Notes: generated from the sequence alone by a model not told the origin. A stretch of DNA of 64,000 bases from Limanda limanda (GCF_963576545.1 NC_083638.1:6002659-6066658), one strand, 5' to 3'. Positions 24,796 to 37,541 are shown, numbered from the stretch's first letter. Translations and numbers: made by a program.

Positions 24796-24966
24796 TTAGG
24801 GCTGAATTGAGCCCTGAGGAAACTTTGGGCACTTGACTATATGCTTCTGCATCGTTGTGTCATTCTTAACATAGGTCTTTGCACAGTATTTGCAAATGTA
24901 CACAGCCTTTCCTTCTACATTGGATGGGGTGAAATGTCTCCACACATGAGATAGTGCACGTGGCAT
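24796..24966 (-). CDS. BED-type zinc-finger micro-ORF inside the hAT element (56 aa)
   Basis: Read on the minus strand from the ATG at 24966 to TAA at 24796, this is an uninterrupted 56-codon frame. It starts MPRALSHVWRHFTPSNVEGK and continues AVYICKYCAKTYVKN, ending KCPKFPQGSIQP. It has the BED-finger layout: aromatic residues W9 and F12 before the finger, C25-x2-C28, then H42-x3-C46. BED fingers are the N-terminal DNA-binding domains of hAT transposases and of domesticated ZBED proteins (known). Nothing of the catalytic RNaseH-like core follows within the element. It may be a deletion relic, or may still make a DNA-binding peptide; the absence of stops over 56 codons is compatible with either. 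Confidence 0.6.
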   Translation of the reverse strand: MPRALSHVWRHFTPSNVEGKAVYICKYCAKTYVKNDTTMQKHIVKCPKFPQGSIQP

Positions 24967-25488
24967 TGTTCTGTAGAATAAGATGAGAAAAAAGTTTGTA
25001 AAAAAACACTAATGCAATGCCAGAGATATAAATAGTTAGCCAAACAATTGGAATCGTCTGTAAACAGATTTTACAATTGATGGATAAATGAATGGAAATA
25101 GGCTAGATGAACAGATGAACAATCCTCAATCAGCATGCTAATATATTTTCTCCAGTAATATCATTGAAACTTACCTGACTAGTCCTGCACACTACAGCAA
25201 GCCTCAATAGCCCTGCTGTAGAGTGAAGGATGCTGGGAGTTATCTGTGCATGTGATGGAAGAATGCACAGTGGAGGTTTGAAATTCAACCTGCAGCGTGT
25301 GCTGCATTCCATACATCTTTAAAATAGAGTTTTGAATGATGTTTTTATGCTCAGCGTTTAATTATCGTAGTGGTTTTTTTTTTTCAAAATTCCCAAAATT
25401 CCCGAGGTTAACTTCCCGTGGAAAGTTTCCGGAAAGTTTCCGGAAATTTACCGGAAACTTTCCGCCCCTTTGCAACCCTAATCGTGAT

Positions 25489-26564
25489 GCAATTGACATT
25501 TAGAGGAAAATTTTAATCATCAACCCAAAAAAGGTCAAGCTTCCTCGGCGGATGAAGATGTGTTTTCACTCAGCACGTAGCCTCGTGACACAGAAACCGG
25601 AGGTGTGAGGATTTTCTGGAACAAACCGTCGGCGTCGATGACTGTCAAGACGACGGCGAGAGGTCACAAGGTCAAACTGAGACGGACTGGTGAGAACGCT
25701 GGTGTGTGTGAGGTCAGGAGCTGAACGCCGTCCTGCTGGAGGAGCGACTCCATCAATTCAAATTGTCAAATTGTTACTCATGTTCTCTTTTTATTTATTA
25801 CATTTCTCTGATTTCTAAACATATTTAAAAGTAAAGCTCGCTGTTTTTCCTCCTCTGTTTTAAGGGATTTTACCTGGATTTTATTTCCCCCAAGTTTATA
25901 AGTTATGTTCCCTGCGGCTGACATTTAAAACATCTGTTTACGTTTAACAGATTTGTTTTGCAGCTCAGACGATGTGTCTGCTAACAGAGAGGAAAAGACA
26001 AATGGGGAGAAAACACAAATCAACTGCAGATTACACACCTGAGTGCCTCTGGGTTAAAAAAGGAGCATTTCCTCCTAAATGCACCTGGAGTAATTTACTT
26101 TTAAATCTACAAATTAAAACCCAGATCTTTATCTTCACCGAGAAGGTTTTGTTTTCAACCCCGTCCGTGTCTTTTTGGTTGCTTTGTAGATTACAGAATT
26201 AAACCACAACAAAAACAACTAAACTGGTGAAGGACACGGAACACCCCATTAAATGTTTCTGTATTAAAAATCAAAACATTTTAGAATATTAAACCATTGA
26301 GAACAGTATGGGTTAAATTATTGTATATTAGAGGTGGAGGATGCAAATGAATGTGGTGTTATTAAAGCTATTATTGGTTCCAGTTATTATGACACACATC
26401 AGTTATGATTATACACATTTCCTCTCTAATCCCCACTGAGTCTGATCCCTGATGTGATTCCGTCATATCATTAAAAGGAGCATGATCCTGCTGATTGTCA
26501 TGGAAACGAATCATTTTTCAAAGCGATGTGTCACAAAGAATCTCAAGGTCTGCGTTTCTTTGTG

Positions 26565-26595
<31 letters not shown>

Positions 26596-27589
26596 TCACA
26601 TACATATCACAAATACAGTCCACACATCCCACTCAGATTGGAATCCATTGACTCTTCACAAAGTTGAGGCTCCATTCATTACTCTTGCTTTAATTTCCAT
26701 CACCGTGCGAGTGTGTGTAACAAGCTCGCTGCTGTAAACTCGTACATTCTCCTGCTCTGTGTGGGCGAGAGCAGCCCGGGTAGCACTTCCTCCCAGAAAA
26801 GACGTCAAAAATATAAGTAGGAAACGGGAGAGATGGATTTTTGCGCTCCAGGACAACTGCTGATTATCCCCTAAATGCAGCAGCAATGACTCTACCGTAA
26901 AATTGCAACAGTGGGCAAACTTGAAAATATGCAACGAAGCACAACGCTAATCTTCTTCAGTGGAAACCACCACAGAGCTGGGAAAGGCGCCCCACAGCTA
27001 CAAAATACTAAAATAGGACTTTAATTTACAGCCACTTTTTAATTAATCTGGTTAGCACAAACGTGGCTTTTTCACACGGCGGTGGGACAGCGGGAGGCGC
27101 TTCATTCGGGGAGACTGGGACAGAGAGGAGATAGGAAGACAGCAGCCAAAGGGAAGAGAGTGAGGACGTGTGCTCTGAAGTTGTGTTTACTTGTCATCAT
27201 AATGTAGGTCAGAGCCCAGCGGAGCAGCCGTGGATTTGTCAGAGTTGTGAATGGGTTGAATCCTTCTCCAGCGATTTGTTCAGATCTATAGAAATAGCCT
27301 TTCTACTGATTTGAGATGTCAGCCACGCCCACGCCCTCGCCCGGCCTCCCTGCTGCCCACACGGCCCATTGATTTGCAGCCGGACCGGGGGGGGCGTGCA
27401 AAGCATCACTGGTCCAGATAATAGTCTTGCACTTTGCATTTGCTGAGTATGGCATGTTTGTGCACAAAGCTCACAGGCTTCAGTGTCACACCCACACTCC
27501 ACTGGGAGGGGTAAACACTGAGGAGGTCTTCATTCTCTCTCCTCTTTTCTGTTTATTACCAGTCAAGCTGCTTCATGACATGTGCTCAG
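25489..27589. other. Intron interior, no gene seen
   Basis: A GT microsatellite at about 26559-26595. Nothing coding recognised; 27060-27180 is moderately GC-rich. Confidence 0.6.
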
Positions 27590-27800
27590 CTCCGGATTTT
27601 CTCCAGAGGTTCTGCAGAGGTTCTCCAGAGGGGCTGCATGTGTGAACGCAAATGTTTGAGTGAGAGCCTCCTGACTTTCTCTGGAGTTTCTTCGCCCAGG
27701 CCACAGAGTAATAAGTCCGATGTGAGCAGGATTCACCGCGAGCGAGTGGGCGTGTTGATGAGGTTTCTGCAGGACGCTCTGAAGGAGTTCATGCCTGACA
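27590..27800 (+). repeat. Dispersed repeat, family C, copy 2
   Basis: Holds ttctccagaggttctgcaga and ctgcatgtgtgaacgcaaat. The latter recurs almost exactly, in reverse complement, at about 32254-32277 (copy 3). The open frame across it (27575-27868) is without recognisable domains. Confidence 0.55.
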
Positions 27801-30800
27801 ACAGTTGTTTTTGTGTCAGTGGTTTTAGCAGATTCGTGATGTCGGGAAATCCAGTTAATGCTGAATAAATGCATAATTAATTCTAGTATTGCAAAGCTGT
27901 GTTTTTCCGACAGATTCTGTGGAAAGGATCCTTTCGATTAAGCTCTCAGGCGGGTTTTTATTGGCTCAGAGAGACTTAGGTGGCGGCTCAGTGCGGCTGC
28001 TCTGCCTTTATCGCCGCTGCCAGTTTTGATACTAAAACCTTTTTGATTCCACTCTTCAGCTTTTAGAGAAACCAGGTTGTCTACACTGACCTACTTGAAT
28101 ACTTCGGCTTTTTAAAATCCAATTTTCCTCCTGTTTCCATGAAAAGCAGGAGACAAGTTAATCTGTCAGTGATCTTCAACATAAGTGATCTGTGTTTTTC
28201 TCATGTTATGGAATGATGACACTAATGAAGCTTTAGATCGAATCACAGTGCTGTGATAAATGAAACATGTACATCCTCGGCCCGTCTTTAGTTTATTATA
28301 GAATGAGGACAATTTCTCGACTGAATATGTTTTGAATCAATTAGACAAAATGTGGGACAGCGTTATGCGTGCCCTCGAAGTCTTTTAGATGTGTAAAGAA
28401 ACACATTAATTAAACACGTAAAAAAACAAACATCTTTTGTTTTCATCTTCAGCTGCAACGAGCCTCATAATGCAGCTATTTCTTCTCTTATGTAAATCCT
28501 CTGGAAAGAAGCTTGATAGGAAAAAGTGTGTCAGCACCACGACTTCATTTGGTTAATAAACTGATCTCAAGTTTGTTTTGGGAGTTTTGCATCCTCGTGT
28601 TGTTTCCATGGACACTCAAGACTTTCTGCCTGCTCGGTTTTCAAGGGTTGAGCAAAGTTGCAAATTGCATTGACGCCACCGACGACACACCTGTGCCCTT
28701 TGTGTGCTGCCAACACACTTCACATCTCATTTTGTGAATAAAATAAACATAATATTATCCTGCGGCAGTTTTATGTTGTTGAAACTCCACATGTGTCTAT
28801 CACCATTGCTTTGCGTTATATTCAAGTTGCCAAACATAGCGTGAGTGTGCGTCAGACACATGCAAGAACATAAAAGTACAAACTGCTGATATATTCTTTG
28901 TGAGAGAAGTCTGTGATCATGGAAATTATGTAGTGAAGTAAATCCCACTTGCAGAGGTCTGAACCGGACGCACTCCTCCGATGTGATCAGTGATTCTGAC
29001 CAGTCTGTTTCTGACCGTTGAGATCATCCGTTGACCAGTCGGAGCTCAGGCAGCTTTGAGAAAAACTGAAAATAGAAACCGACATGTGCAGCAATGATAA
29101 CTTTGATCAATATAAAGATCGTGACGTTAAGAGCTTCTCTGTCACCCTGTATTGAACTCTGGTCTTTCATCAGATGATAAAACAAAATTCTGATATTCTG
29201 AAACTTGTCAAAACAAACCCTGTATCCTCAGATCAGCTCCAAAATGAATCAAATAAAGCAGCGTTTCCCTCAGAGCGGTACGAGGGATGCACATGCACAC
29301 GAACAGCAGTGCACGTTACTTGGGTACACGCACACACCTGCAGCTGATCAGGTCCGACTGCGTGGGCGGTAAAAACTTTGTGGACCAAAGCGCAAACTCA
29401 TGGTAGTGTGGTGGCGCTGCACACAGCTACACAATGGAGCAGGTGAGCTGAACATCAAGTTATAGATCTTCTACGTTCTCATGAGAATTTTTAAAGAGCA
29501 GTTGGACGGGTCAACGCAGTTTACATAATTAATGGGAGAAACTCTGTGACGAAAACACAAGCTCCTCTGCTGAGGTAACATCCGAAGTAACGGATACGTC
29601 ACTTGCTATCGAGCTGTTGGGTCTAAACTGAATTAGCAACCTCACAACAAGACATCGTCAAAGACACGAAATATGTTAATCACTTCAGAGGTGTAGGCTT
29701 TGTTCGTCGTCTTTGTGCTACGCTAAGCTAACCAGCTGCTGGGTGTTTATTCACACTCGCCATGCAGACATGAGGGTGTCGAGCAAATCCTCTGGTTTAA
29801 CTCTGACAAGAAGGTAAATAAAGAGTATTTCCACAGCACTTACTGTATGTTTACACCTTTTCTTCAGGGGCGTTCTACTCTTTACATAACCGGCTCCACA
29901 ACAGCAAACATGTTGACGTTTGTTCTCCTCAACACGCATTCGAGACGCTGCTATTGTGGAGAAGACCTCGCTCTCTGCCAGATTAGCCCGGCGACTGAAT
30001 GCAAGTGTCTCGTGAAGGATGAGCGCTCGCCACCTTGTCAGTTTCCTGACAGTGAATCATTTCCCTCGCCACCTTGTCAGTTTCTGGCACGACGGCGGTG
30101 AGGCTGCTCTCTGTGCCTTGTCGTCCCATGGCAACCAAGGGCATCTTATAAAAACAGGTTTAAATACTGTACATGTATTGTATATGGTATATATATATAA
30201 AAAAATAACTTACTATACAATGCTTCATTCATTTAAAGAATGCTTCTAAACGCAAACGCAGAACATTTGGAAAACACTTGATGTCCTTCGAGGGGTCACA
30301 GCCAGTGTGCTTACATTAAAACTGCAGACATTGAGTAATCCCAGTTGACAGATCTGAGTCATAAACTTTTTTAAATATTCATATGGGACACTCGAGGACT
30401 GGATGTGTCAGAGCGATGTGCAGCGCCGTGTGAGAGCGGCACGTGGACGCCCTGCTGCGACGGCTTGGTCTTGTTCTGTGGAAGGTGGCTGTGCTGGTTT
30501 CTCTGCGGCGCCGCTAAAGGAAGAAGATGTCACAAGCCTGAGCCTCAGCACACATGTTGTGGTCGGGGGAATACAGTGAGTTGAGTAATCATCCGTTGAA
30601 GTGAGATTTACCCAGAGACAAGTAGCTGCCCATCAGTGTAATCCCTCCAATACTGCTTTGTTTTACTCCATCGACCAAGTGAAGCTGCTCGAGGCGCTGA
30701 TGATAAGTAGACCGGGTTCCACGGAAAACCCGGCCTGGAAGCGGAGGCTGTGTGGATGATGATATGTGGTGTAAGTGTCCGACAGGGGTGTATCTAGCAC

Positions 30801-30814
30801 AGACATGGAAATGT
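27801..30814. other. Intron interior, no gene seen
   Basis: Mostly AT-rich. A 20-bp word (ctcgccaccttgtcagtttc) is repeated at 30026 and 30065. No exon or RNA gene recognised. Confidence 0.6.
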
Positions 30815-30990
30815 TTTTTTTTAAACCATCAATTTAGTAGCACTTAAATGGCACGTACTTATAGCACTTTGTAGTTTTGCTTTATTCAGGAAGAAATAAT
30901 ACTTTCTTGATTCTTGTTGTTCTGGGTTTGAACCCTCGGGGTTGAATGCACTCATTGTAAGTCGCTTTGGATAAAAGCGTCAGCTAAATT
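30815..30990 (-). repeat. Dispersed fish repeat, family A, - copy
   Basis: Ends in ctcattgtaagtcgctttgg and ataaaagcgtcagcta, a tail motif common on fish SINE-like repeats (memory). In reverse complement it runs parallel to 7291-7435, including gagggttcaaacccaga and aaactacaaagtgct. Confidence 0.8.
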
Positions 30991-31083
30991 AAATTTGCCC
31001 GGGAGTGTGGGTGTTATAGGGCTTGAAATGGCACATGATCTCCCTTCACTTTTTCCCTTTGCCCTGTGAGCCCTTCTGTAAAA

Positions 31084-31480
31084 TGAGAGGATCAAGGAAA
31101 CGAAAAGTGGACAATGAGTGCCGAGTGTTTAACACAGAGTCGACAACAAAATACTTTTTCACTGATGTTCAATCGAAGGCTGTATGCCTGATATGCTGAG
31201 AAACTGTCGCAGTTTTCATGGAGTACAACATCAGCCGTCACTTTGCTACGAAGCATGCTAACTACGCTAGCAAGCAGTCAACGCAAGAACGGATGGCAGC
31301 AGCTCAGAGGTTGGCGACTAAGCAATAAAAAATTCACAGACAAACTGCGATTAAAGATTCATCTACCACGGCATGTTTTTGGGGGGGCATTCAAAATAGC
31401 AAAGGCTAGCAAGCCTTTCTCTGAAGGTGAGTTTTTGTTAAATGGCCTTGCAAATAAGTGCTTTGCTACTTGGTAAAGGC
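31084..31480 (+). pseudogene. hAT/ZBED-derived (GTF2IRD2-like) pseudogene fragment
   Basis: The frame from 31084 gives MRGSRKRKVDNECRVFNTES, then TTKYFFTDVQSKAVCLIC, an in-frame TGA at 31197-31199, ETVAVFMEYNISRHFATKHA, and a TAA after RLATKQ. Another frame continues with AFKIAKASKPFSEGEFL. The order matches the N-terminal BED-like finger (C-x2-C ... H) and following segment of hAT-derived proteins such as GTF2IRD2/ZBED/SCAND3-type sequences common in fish genomes (memory). A stop, a frameshift and loss of the catalytic region make it a dead copy. The DNA at 31545-31600 (ctggcccggcccctctgtc) resembles the 3' end of such elements. Boundaries of the parent transposon are not resolved. Confidence 0.7.
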
Positions 31481-31944
31481 CAAATCCTTTCATGTAATGA
31501 TTTTTCCAAGTCATTTATATTAGTTCACAAAAACACTCCATCCATCTGTTCCTGGCCCGGCCCCTCTGTCAAATTTTAGAACCCATTGTGGCCCGCGAGT
31601 CAAAAAGTTGATCTAGCAAGTGCATATGGATTGGTGTGCTGTGCTGGTCGTATACAGCAGTGGGTTGTCAACCTCCCGTGCACAAGAGACTCCTGCGGGT
31701 CTGCCTCATTACAGATGGAGAGCAGATGGAGGCTGTGAGCTCTGACACTCCAACAAGTCTGCTGACGCACGGAGGAGGAAAGCAGCTCGATGCACCTAAT
31801 TGACGGCGTGGTGTCCCGTATGAAACGAGTCCGGGGGTCTTCAGTGCAGCTTGATGTCACACACAGTGTTTTGTGAGACAACCTCTAATGAGGGTAGTGA
31901 AGAGGCTGGGAGCAAAAGAGGAAGGCAGGTGACAGTGTGATGTG

Positions 31945-32335
31945 ACAAAAGCTGTTTTCAGACACAAACCTGCGACGGAAGTCCAGAGAATTAGGTCCAG
32001 ACTTTACCTGCAGTTTGCTTTTCACTCATGCACAACGCAGTGGGAGGTTCAAGACAAATCCTTATTCAGGCGAGATTTGGAGCAGCTGGGTGCAGACAGA
32101 GACAGGATGTGATACATTAGCTCCGCTGCAGAGAGCATCTGATCTGTTTGCAGCACCAGACCCCATCGTCGGCTCTTAGCACCACAAACTCTTTTGACAT
32201 CTTTGTTGATATCTGCTACGTGTGTTGGATTCCCTGCCGTGTTCTCATCCGAACGTTTGCGTTCACACATGCAGATCCACCAGAGCAGATGTGGAGGATC
32301 TGCAGAGTTCAGTGCACGTCTGAAAGCAGCTAAAA
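31945..32335 (-). repeat. Dispersed repeat, family C, copy 3
   Basis: Contains gctgttttcagacacaaacc near 31951 and gtttgcgttcacacatgcag near 32259, shared with copies at 13985, 27590 and 50215. Orientation relative to copy 2 is reversed in its right half. Confidence 0.5.
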
Positions 32336-33726
32336 TCTGCTTTCAGATGAGGTCAGGGTGGATGAAAGGGTTCACAAAATGCAAGACTTTAACTCAGGAG
32401 ACCTCTAATCTCTTTAAATAGATTCTACATGTGAATTTAAATAATTTGTAAGTGAGGGACACGATTTTGGGGCCTACAGTCTTCTGGTTTCCATTTCTTG
32501 TTTGACCAATCACGTTTCATCAGCTTCGGTTGCCTGCACATTGACCGAAATCCATAATTTATTGGCACTTTAACGTTGTCTGGACCTAAAACACCTGAAA
32601 CAGTATCACTGTTTGTGAGAAACAGTCGACTCTCGTGATAAAAGAAACCAGTTGGAGGTTGGAGTGTAAACAACGAACAGAAAATAGAGTCTTGGCCCAG
32701 ATATCTTTCTGCTATACACCGGAAGCACGACACTACCGTTCACTGCACTGTTACACAACTTTTATTCTTACATTGCCTTGTGTGTAGCATTTCTATTTTT
32801 ATCCGTTTCTATTCTCATCCTTATTTTTAGAGCATTGTTCCTCTTGCGCTGGGACTTCCTCGCTGTGTCAATTTCCTCTAAGAAAGATCAATGAAGGGAA
32901 TTCTTTTCTTATCTATGTCTTATCTTAATCAACAGTCAGTGGGCTCTGAGATTGAACGGCTGTCGACTCTCTGGAGTCAGAGCAGCACTATCAACCAATA
33001 TCTCAATTATATAGTGTAAGTGAAAAAGGTAATTGCCTGGTAATATAGGAAATGTTAAAAGATACCTTACCTAAATCATGTTTTGGTGCATAAAGGGAAA
33101 ATTAAGAGCAATCAAAATTAGCTCAGTATTCCTGAAGGATAATTTCCCATGTGTCTGTTCTTGTTACCGTGACGATGCCGGCCCGTCTGCCTGCTGCCTG
33201 CTGCATTCCTGCCGGTTGTATCCGAGGGCGGCTGATCTATACGGCCGCTTAAGTCGGAGGACTTGTTGTTAGTTCAGGCTGCAGTGGAGTCCCAAGTGGA
33301 ATGCACAAGCAGCCGAGTGACAGTGATCAGAGCCGAGCGGATCCTGCTGCGGCGGCGGAGCAGAAGCCGAAGGGACCGAGCGGGAACAAAACTTCTCGTT
33401 CTGCGACACAAACAAAACAAAAACAAAGTCATTCTTGATTATCGCTGGGACTCAGAGGAAAACCACAAAGGCTACCTGGGGATCCTGTCTGGTTTGAAGA
33501 ACAATCACAAAAGAAACTCCTTTTATTGTTTGGCTCTCGTGCTTATTTTCCAAGGACGTCTTGTTTCCTCAATCAGGCGTTTTCAGGGTAAATCTCGGGA
33601 GACGTCAGGAAATAAATCTTCAGTAACAAGAAGTCATTAATGCCCTGGAACAAGCCGTGGTATTTGAGTAATGTCAAACTGGGGAGAAACCAAATTTATT
33701 TCTGATAAGTTGTTGTGAGGTTAGAA

Positions 33727-33729
<3 letters not shown>
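32336..33729. other. Intron interior, no gene seen
   Basis: Frames such as 33263-33640 (125 codons) have no domain, no splice framing and a basic, repeat-like composition. I do not call a gene. Confidence 0.55.
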
Positions 33730-33791
<62 letters not shown>

Positions 33792-33832
33792 TCTCTCTCC
33801 CTCTCTCTCTCTCTCTCTCGCTCTCTCTCTCT
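33730..33832. repeat. (CT)n microsatellite
   Basis: About 103 bp of CT with a few C insertions. Confidence 0.96.
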
Positions 33833-35753
33833 GCACAAGTTCCTCTCTATTGATATTCTCCAAACTCTCCTCGGTCTCTATTACGTCTGTGGGGGAATGT
33901 GCACCGCTCTCTCTCTGTGTCACTGTCAGGACATATTTCCATTACGGGGCTTATTCACTGTAAGAAAGGACCAAGCAAGTCAAACTTTCTCTACAGGATA
34001 ATGCATTCGTATAAAAAACAAGACACGTTTAAAAAATTCATAAGAATTGACAGGGATTCACTGAGGAGAAGGACAAAGAAGAATGAAAGAAGAGAAAGTA
34101 AATGATCGGCTTAAAAACTCTGAGAGAGGAAAGTGACTTTTCCCTTTTCAGTTTCACAGGAAATCGCCTCAACTTCCACATCATTTTCACATGTCAGCAA
34201 ATATAACACAACACTCTTCTCTATTATAACAATCACCAATTATAATCCAGTGATTACAGTCGCACCAGTGTAATTAATTCAGTGCTGCACTGCCATGAAG
34301 TTATAAAAGGTGCAGGTGAGGAAAAAAGCTGCTACCTCTCTCTTCACTGTTTCCTGGAACAGGAGCCACACACGCGCCGACGCAGCAGGAGCATTTTTCA
34401 CAACACCACCAGCAGCATCATCATTTCTTTAAAGTGTGTCTAACGGGTGAAGGCCACATCTTTCAAGCTCCACATCTCTCCACAGACTCGGTGTCTCATC
34501 GCTCCGTGGTCTCCGGGCCCCAAAATAAACCGCTGATGACACCGCCAGGGTTATTTTACCAGACCTGTCAAAACATCGACAAACATCTCACGATTGTTTT
34601 CACGGGCTGAGTCGTTCATCCAGAGTCAAGTAAAGTGATCTTCAAGCGTAAAATCCATATTTGAATTTCACTGTCCTACGGCCGGGAGGATCAATAGTTC
34701 TACACAAACCTCTGGATCCACAAGTAAATTATATTTTTAGTCGCCTTTAGAGCAGAAAATGGAGCAAGACAACAAATTGAGGTACATAATGTAGAGGAGG
34801 TGGGATTCCAAGCGATAAACCTTCCACATTATCAGATCAGAAACACGCTTCCTCTCGCCGCTACCCTGCTCATACGAACCTGACGGAGTTCATGGCACCG
34901 CGATCTATCATGTCACGGCTAATCGCATGCGTACAGCCGTGTGGTTTTTTCCTGAGAAGAGAGCTCCGCGAAGAAAAGTTCCATCTCTGTCAAGTGCGAA
35001 CATGACTTTAATTACATCATCCCGACAACCCTTCACTTTTGTAATTACGCTCAGCACCTGCTTTTTTCCACCGTCACAATCAGCTGCAAAACTGACGGCT
35101 CTGTAATTCGGTGTCTTTCCGATATAATAAGGAGAAACATCTTTTCATCGGAAACCTTTTAGACCCCCGACAGGTTCGAAGCAAAGCGGGATTTTACTTT
35201 ATTTAAATGAAGCAGTTGACACACGTTTCAGTGCCGTGTTCTTCTCTTTGTGCAAGTTTCTGGTTCAATTTAAGGAAATGAAGAATGAACCCGATCTTTT
35301 CTCCTCTTGCAGATGTGGTTTCCTTCTTATTTTATTACTTTTGCAAGTCTCTGTGCCGTCTTCACGTATCTGGACCGAGTTACAACACTTGTGCTCTTAC
35401 AGTTCGGCTCTTGCACTCGACTTGCTGTCAGTCAAACTGTTGTTCACGCTCAGTGAGAGGATGCACAGACCAGGCCCGGCTCTTTCTGCCGGCTATAAAA
35501 AGAGGTTTTCATCAACAGTGATAACATTTCCATCTTCTTATCGAGATGGGAAACGGAGAAGGGCGGGGGGGCGGGAGGGGTTCACTGCGGTGCTGGTTAT
35601 AGAATAAGAAATGCTGCCGGGCAGAGGGAAACGCTGAGAGAGAGAGAGAGAGAGGGGAGAGATGATTTGAGTTAGGAGGGAGGAAAGAGAGAGAGGGATT
35701 ATAGTGAAGCCTAAAAGAAGCTATAGTCTGTAAATGAGAGGAGCAGATGGTGG
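33833..35753. other. Intron interior, no gene seen
   Basis: Moderate GC. A GA run lies at 35636-35656. Nothing coding recognised. Confidence 0.6.
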
Positions 35754-36175
35754 ATGGATGGGGGGGGGGTGAAAAAGGACTGGGCAGTGAGGGATAGAGA
35801 TGGGGTGAAGAATGCTAACTACCACCGAGAGAAGGAGAGGGAGGCAGATGGACAGAATGGAAGGAGGTTGGGTGGGGGTGTGGGGTTGCTATTTGTCTTT
35901 ACTGCCCTTGCTTGTGTAATCGAGGTTCGCTTGTAGCAGCGGGGGGGAGGGTGGAGGGGTGGTTGGGGGGGGGGGGGGTGACTGCAGTGTGGTGCAGCAG
36001 AGAGTCCGAGCGGCGAGCGGCGTGCACGTTGGGACCTGAGTGGAATGCAGGTGGAGGAGTGGTGCAGAGGAGCCCGGTGGACGAGGGATGAGGGATGATG
36101 GAGGGGGGGGGCCGGGGAGGTGGAGAGGCTGCAGGAACAGGTGGGGAACCGGCGGGGGGGGTGAGGGGCTCCGGA
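35754..36175 (+). other. G-rich tract cluster (possible G-quadruplex)
   Basis: Successive runs of 4-12 G on the + strand at 35760-35769, 35941-35947, 35965-35978, 36102-36111 and 36153-36161, with shorter G runs between them. On the minus strand it yields Pro-rich frames of 97-121 codons, which are composition artefacts. Confidence 0.7.
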
Positions 36176-37194
36176 TAAACACACGAAGCCTGGTGAAGCA
36201 CCTTCAGGATTCTTCTCGTGACCTGAAAGTCAAACTAAAGATGCAGAGAAGGAAAAAAACCTTGATCATTTATTGAGACGTTTTCCAAGGACGGCTGTGA
36301 TGTCATCATTAATATCTTTATCGATATTTTCTTTTTAACGCTGGCCTTGATTTAAAAAAAAAAAAAAAAAAACTAAAATCAGGTATGAGGCATGAATTTA
36401 ATGTCTCAGAAACTTTCCCGAAGCTCTTTTCTAACCTCACTGCTCCCCTGCAGAGCGAGAAGCATAATTTCACTGTGAATTGCATTATAATATAATTACT
36501 TTGCAAGTTATGCAGAATATCAGCGTTAACACACGTTGCTCTTTACTTTCAGTTTTGTTTTTCACTGCTGTGCCCTGCAGGTGATTCTGTATTTAGAAAA
36601 AATATATACTTAGAGCGCAATTAACCTCCTCTATCCTCTAAAGTGCCCAATTCTTTCTCTCCTGTTCCCCGTTACCTATACTTAAGGACCCAGAGGAGCT
36701 GATAAATTGCAGAATATATTGGTTTTCCAATATTATCCGTGGATATCAGCGTCTCGGAGGCACAACATTGAGAATACATATTCACCGATATGCAGCTCTG
36801 CTTTCCTCAATCATTATCTCTTTATTAACATAAACCTGAAGGAACCTGCACCAGTGGAAATCATTGCAAATCCAACTGTACTGAAAAAATGTAACCACCA
36901 ATGGTTTTAACTGTAAACCAGCACAAAAATGACAATGACCACAATAAACTGCTTCGTATCCTGAGCAGATGCAAAACAAAGACCAGAGTAAAATATAGAC
37001 TTTGGAACGTAGAACTAAAATGTCTCTGCAGCGCCTCGTGGAAGATGACGGGCTTCGCTACGCTCTAAATGAAAGCTCCAGAGCGCCATAGCGGCTGAGG
37101 ATACAAATAGAATATATAAATATATACATTGGCTGATGTCAGTATTGGGAATATCTCACTCCCTTTACTCCCTATTATCTTTGAAGCTCCTACT

Positions 37195-37424
37195 TTCACG
37201 GTCGGAGGCTGGAGCCAATCCCAATTATCATCATGTGAGAGGCGGGGTTCAGTGGACAGGTCAGCGAGTGGATCACAGAGCAACACACACAGAGAAACAA
37301 CCATTCAACCATCAGTGACCAGGAAACCTGAACCCAGTCTGTGTGTCTGTATGGAACAAGGATTCCGACCCTCTTGCTTTGAGGCGACAGCGCTAACCAC
37401 TGCACCACCGTTCCACCGCTTCCC
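37195..37424 (-). repeat. SINE-like fish repeat, family D, - copy
   Basis: On the minus strand it opens with ggtggtgcagtggttagcgc, followed by tgtcgcctcaaagcaag. It ends near ctgtccactgaaccccgcct and ggattggctccagcct. This gggttcgaa-bearing, tRNA-like head and pcr-like body is a widespread teleost interspersed repeat (memory). The + copy is at 52388-52640. Confidence 0.75.
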
Positions 37425-37541
37425 ACAAATCATTTAGAGATTAAGATAATAACTGAAATTAAATTACACACTGACAATTACGGTCGGCATAATCTATTGT
37501 ATCACTAATATTCATGTTCCGTCTTCATAACTGACATTTTG
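37425..37541 (+). repeat. 117-bp direct repeat, copy 1
   Basis: Begins acaaatcatttagagattaa and ends ctgacattttg. It is repeated exactly 360 bp downstream with only two mismatches (cataatct versus cattatca). The near identity points to a recent local duplication or to twin ends of a larger insertion. Confidence 0.95.

Larger units (their letters stand above)
24583..25488 (-). mobile_element. Non-autonomous hAT-type DNA transposon with 8-bp target duplications
   Basis: The element is 24591-25480 (890 bp). Its ends are inverted: TAGGGTTGCAAA on the left and TTTGCAACCCTA on the right. It is flanked by a perfect 8-bp duplication, atcgtgat, at 24583-24590 and 25481-25488, the hallmark of the hAT superfamily. 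Subterminal parts hold repeated gggaattaac words (24637-24720) and ggaaagtttcc words (25418-25465), probable transposase binding sites. The only coding element is a short BED zinc-finger frame on the minus strand; the hAT catalytic domain is absent. The perfect duplications suggest a fairly recent insertion. Confidence 0.92.

Noticed and set aside
33263..33640. 125-codon + frame
   Set aside because: Arg/Ser/Lys-rich, no domain, no splice framing; within the range expected by chance in 64 kb.
35819..36201. Pro-rich minus-strand frames of about 100-120 codons
   Set aside because: Caused by G-rich tracts; three overlapping frames show the same bias, which a real gene would not.
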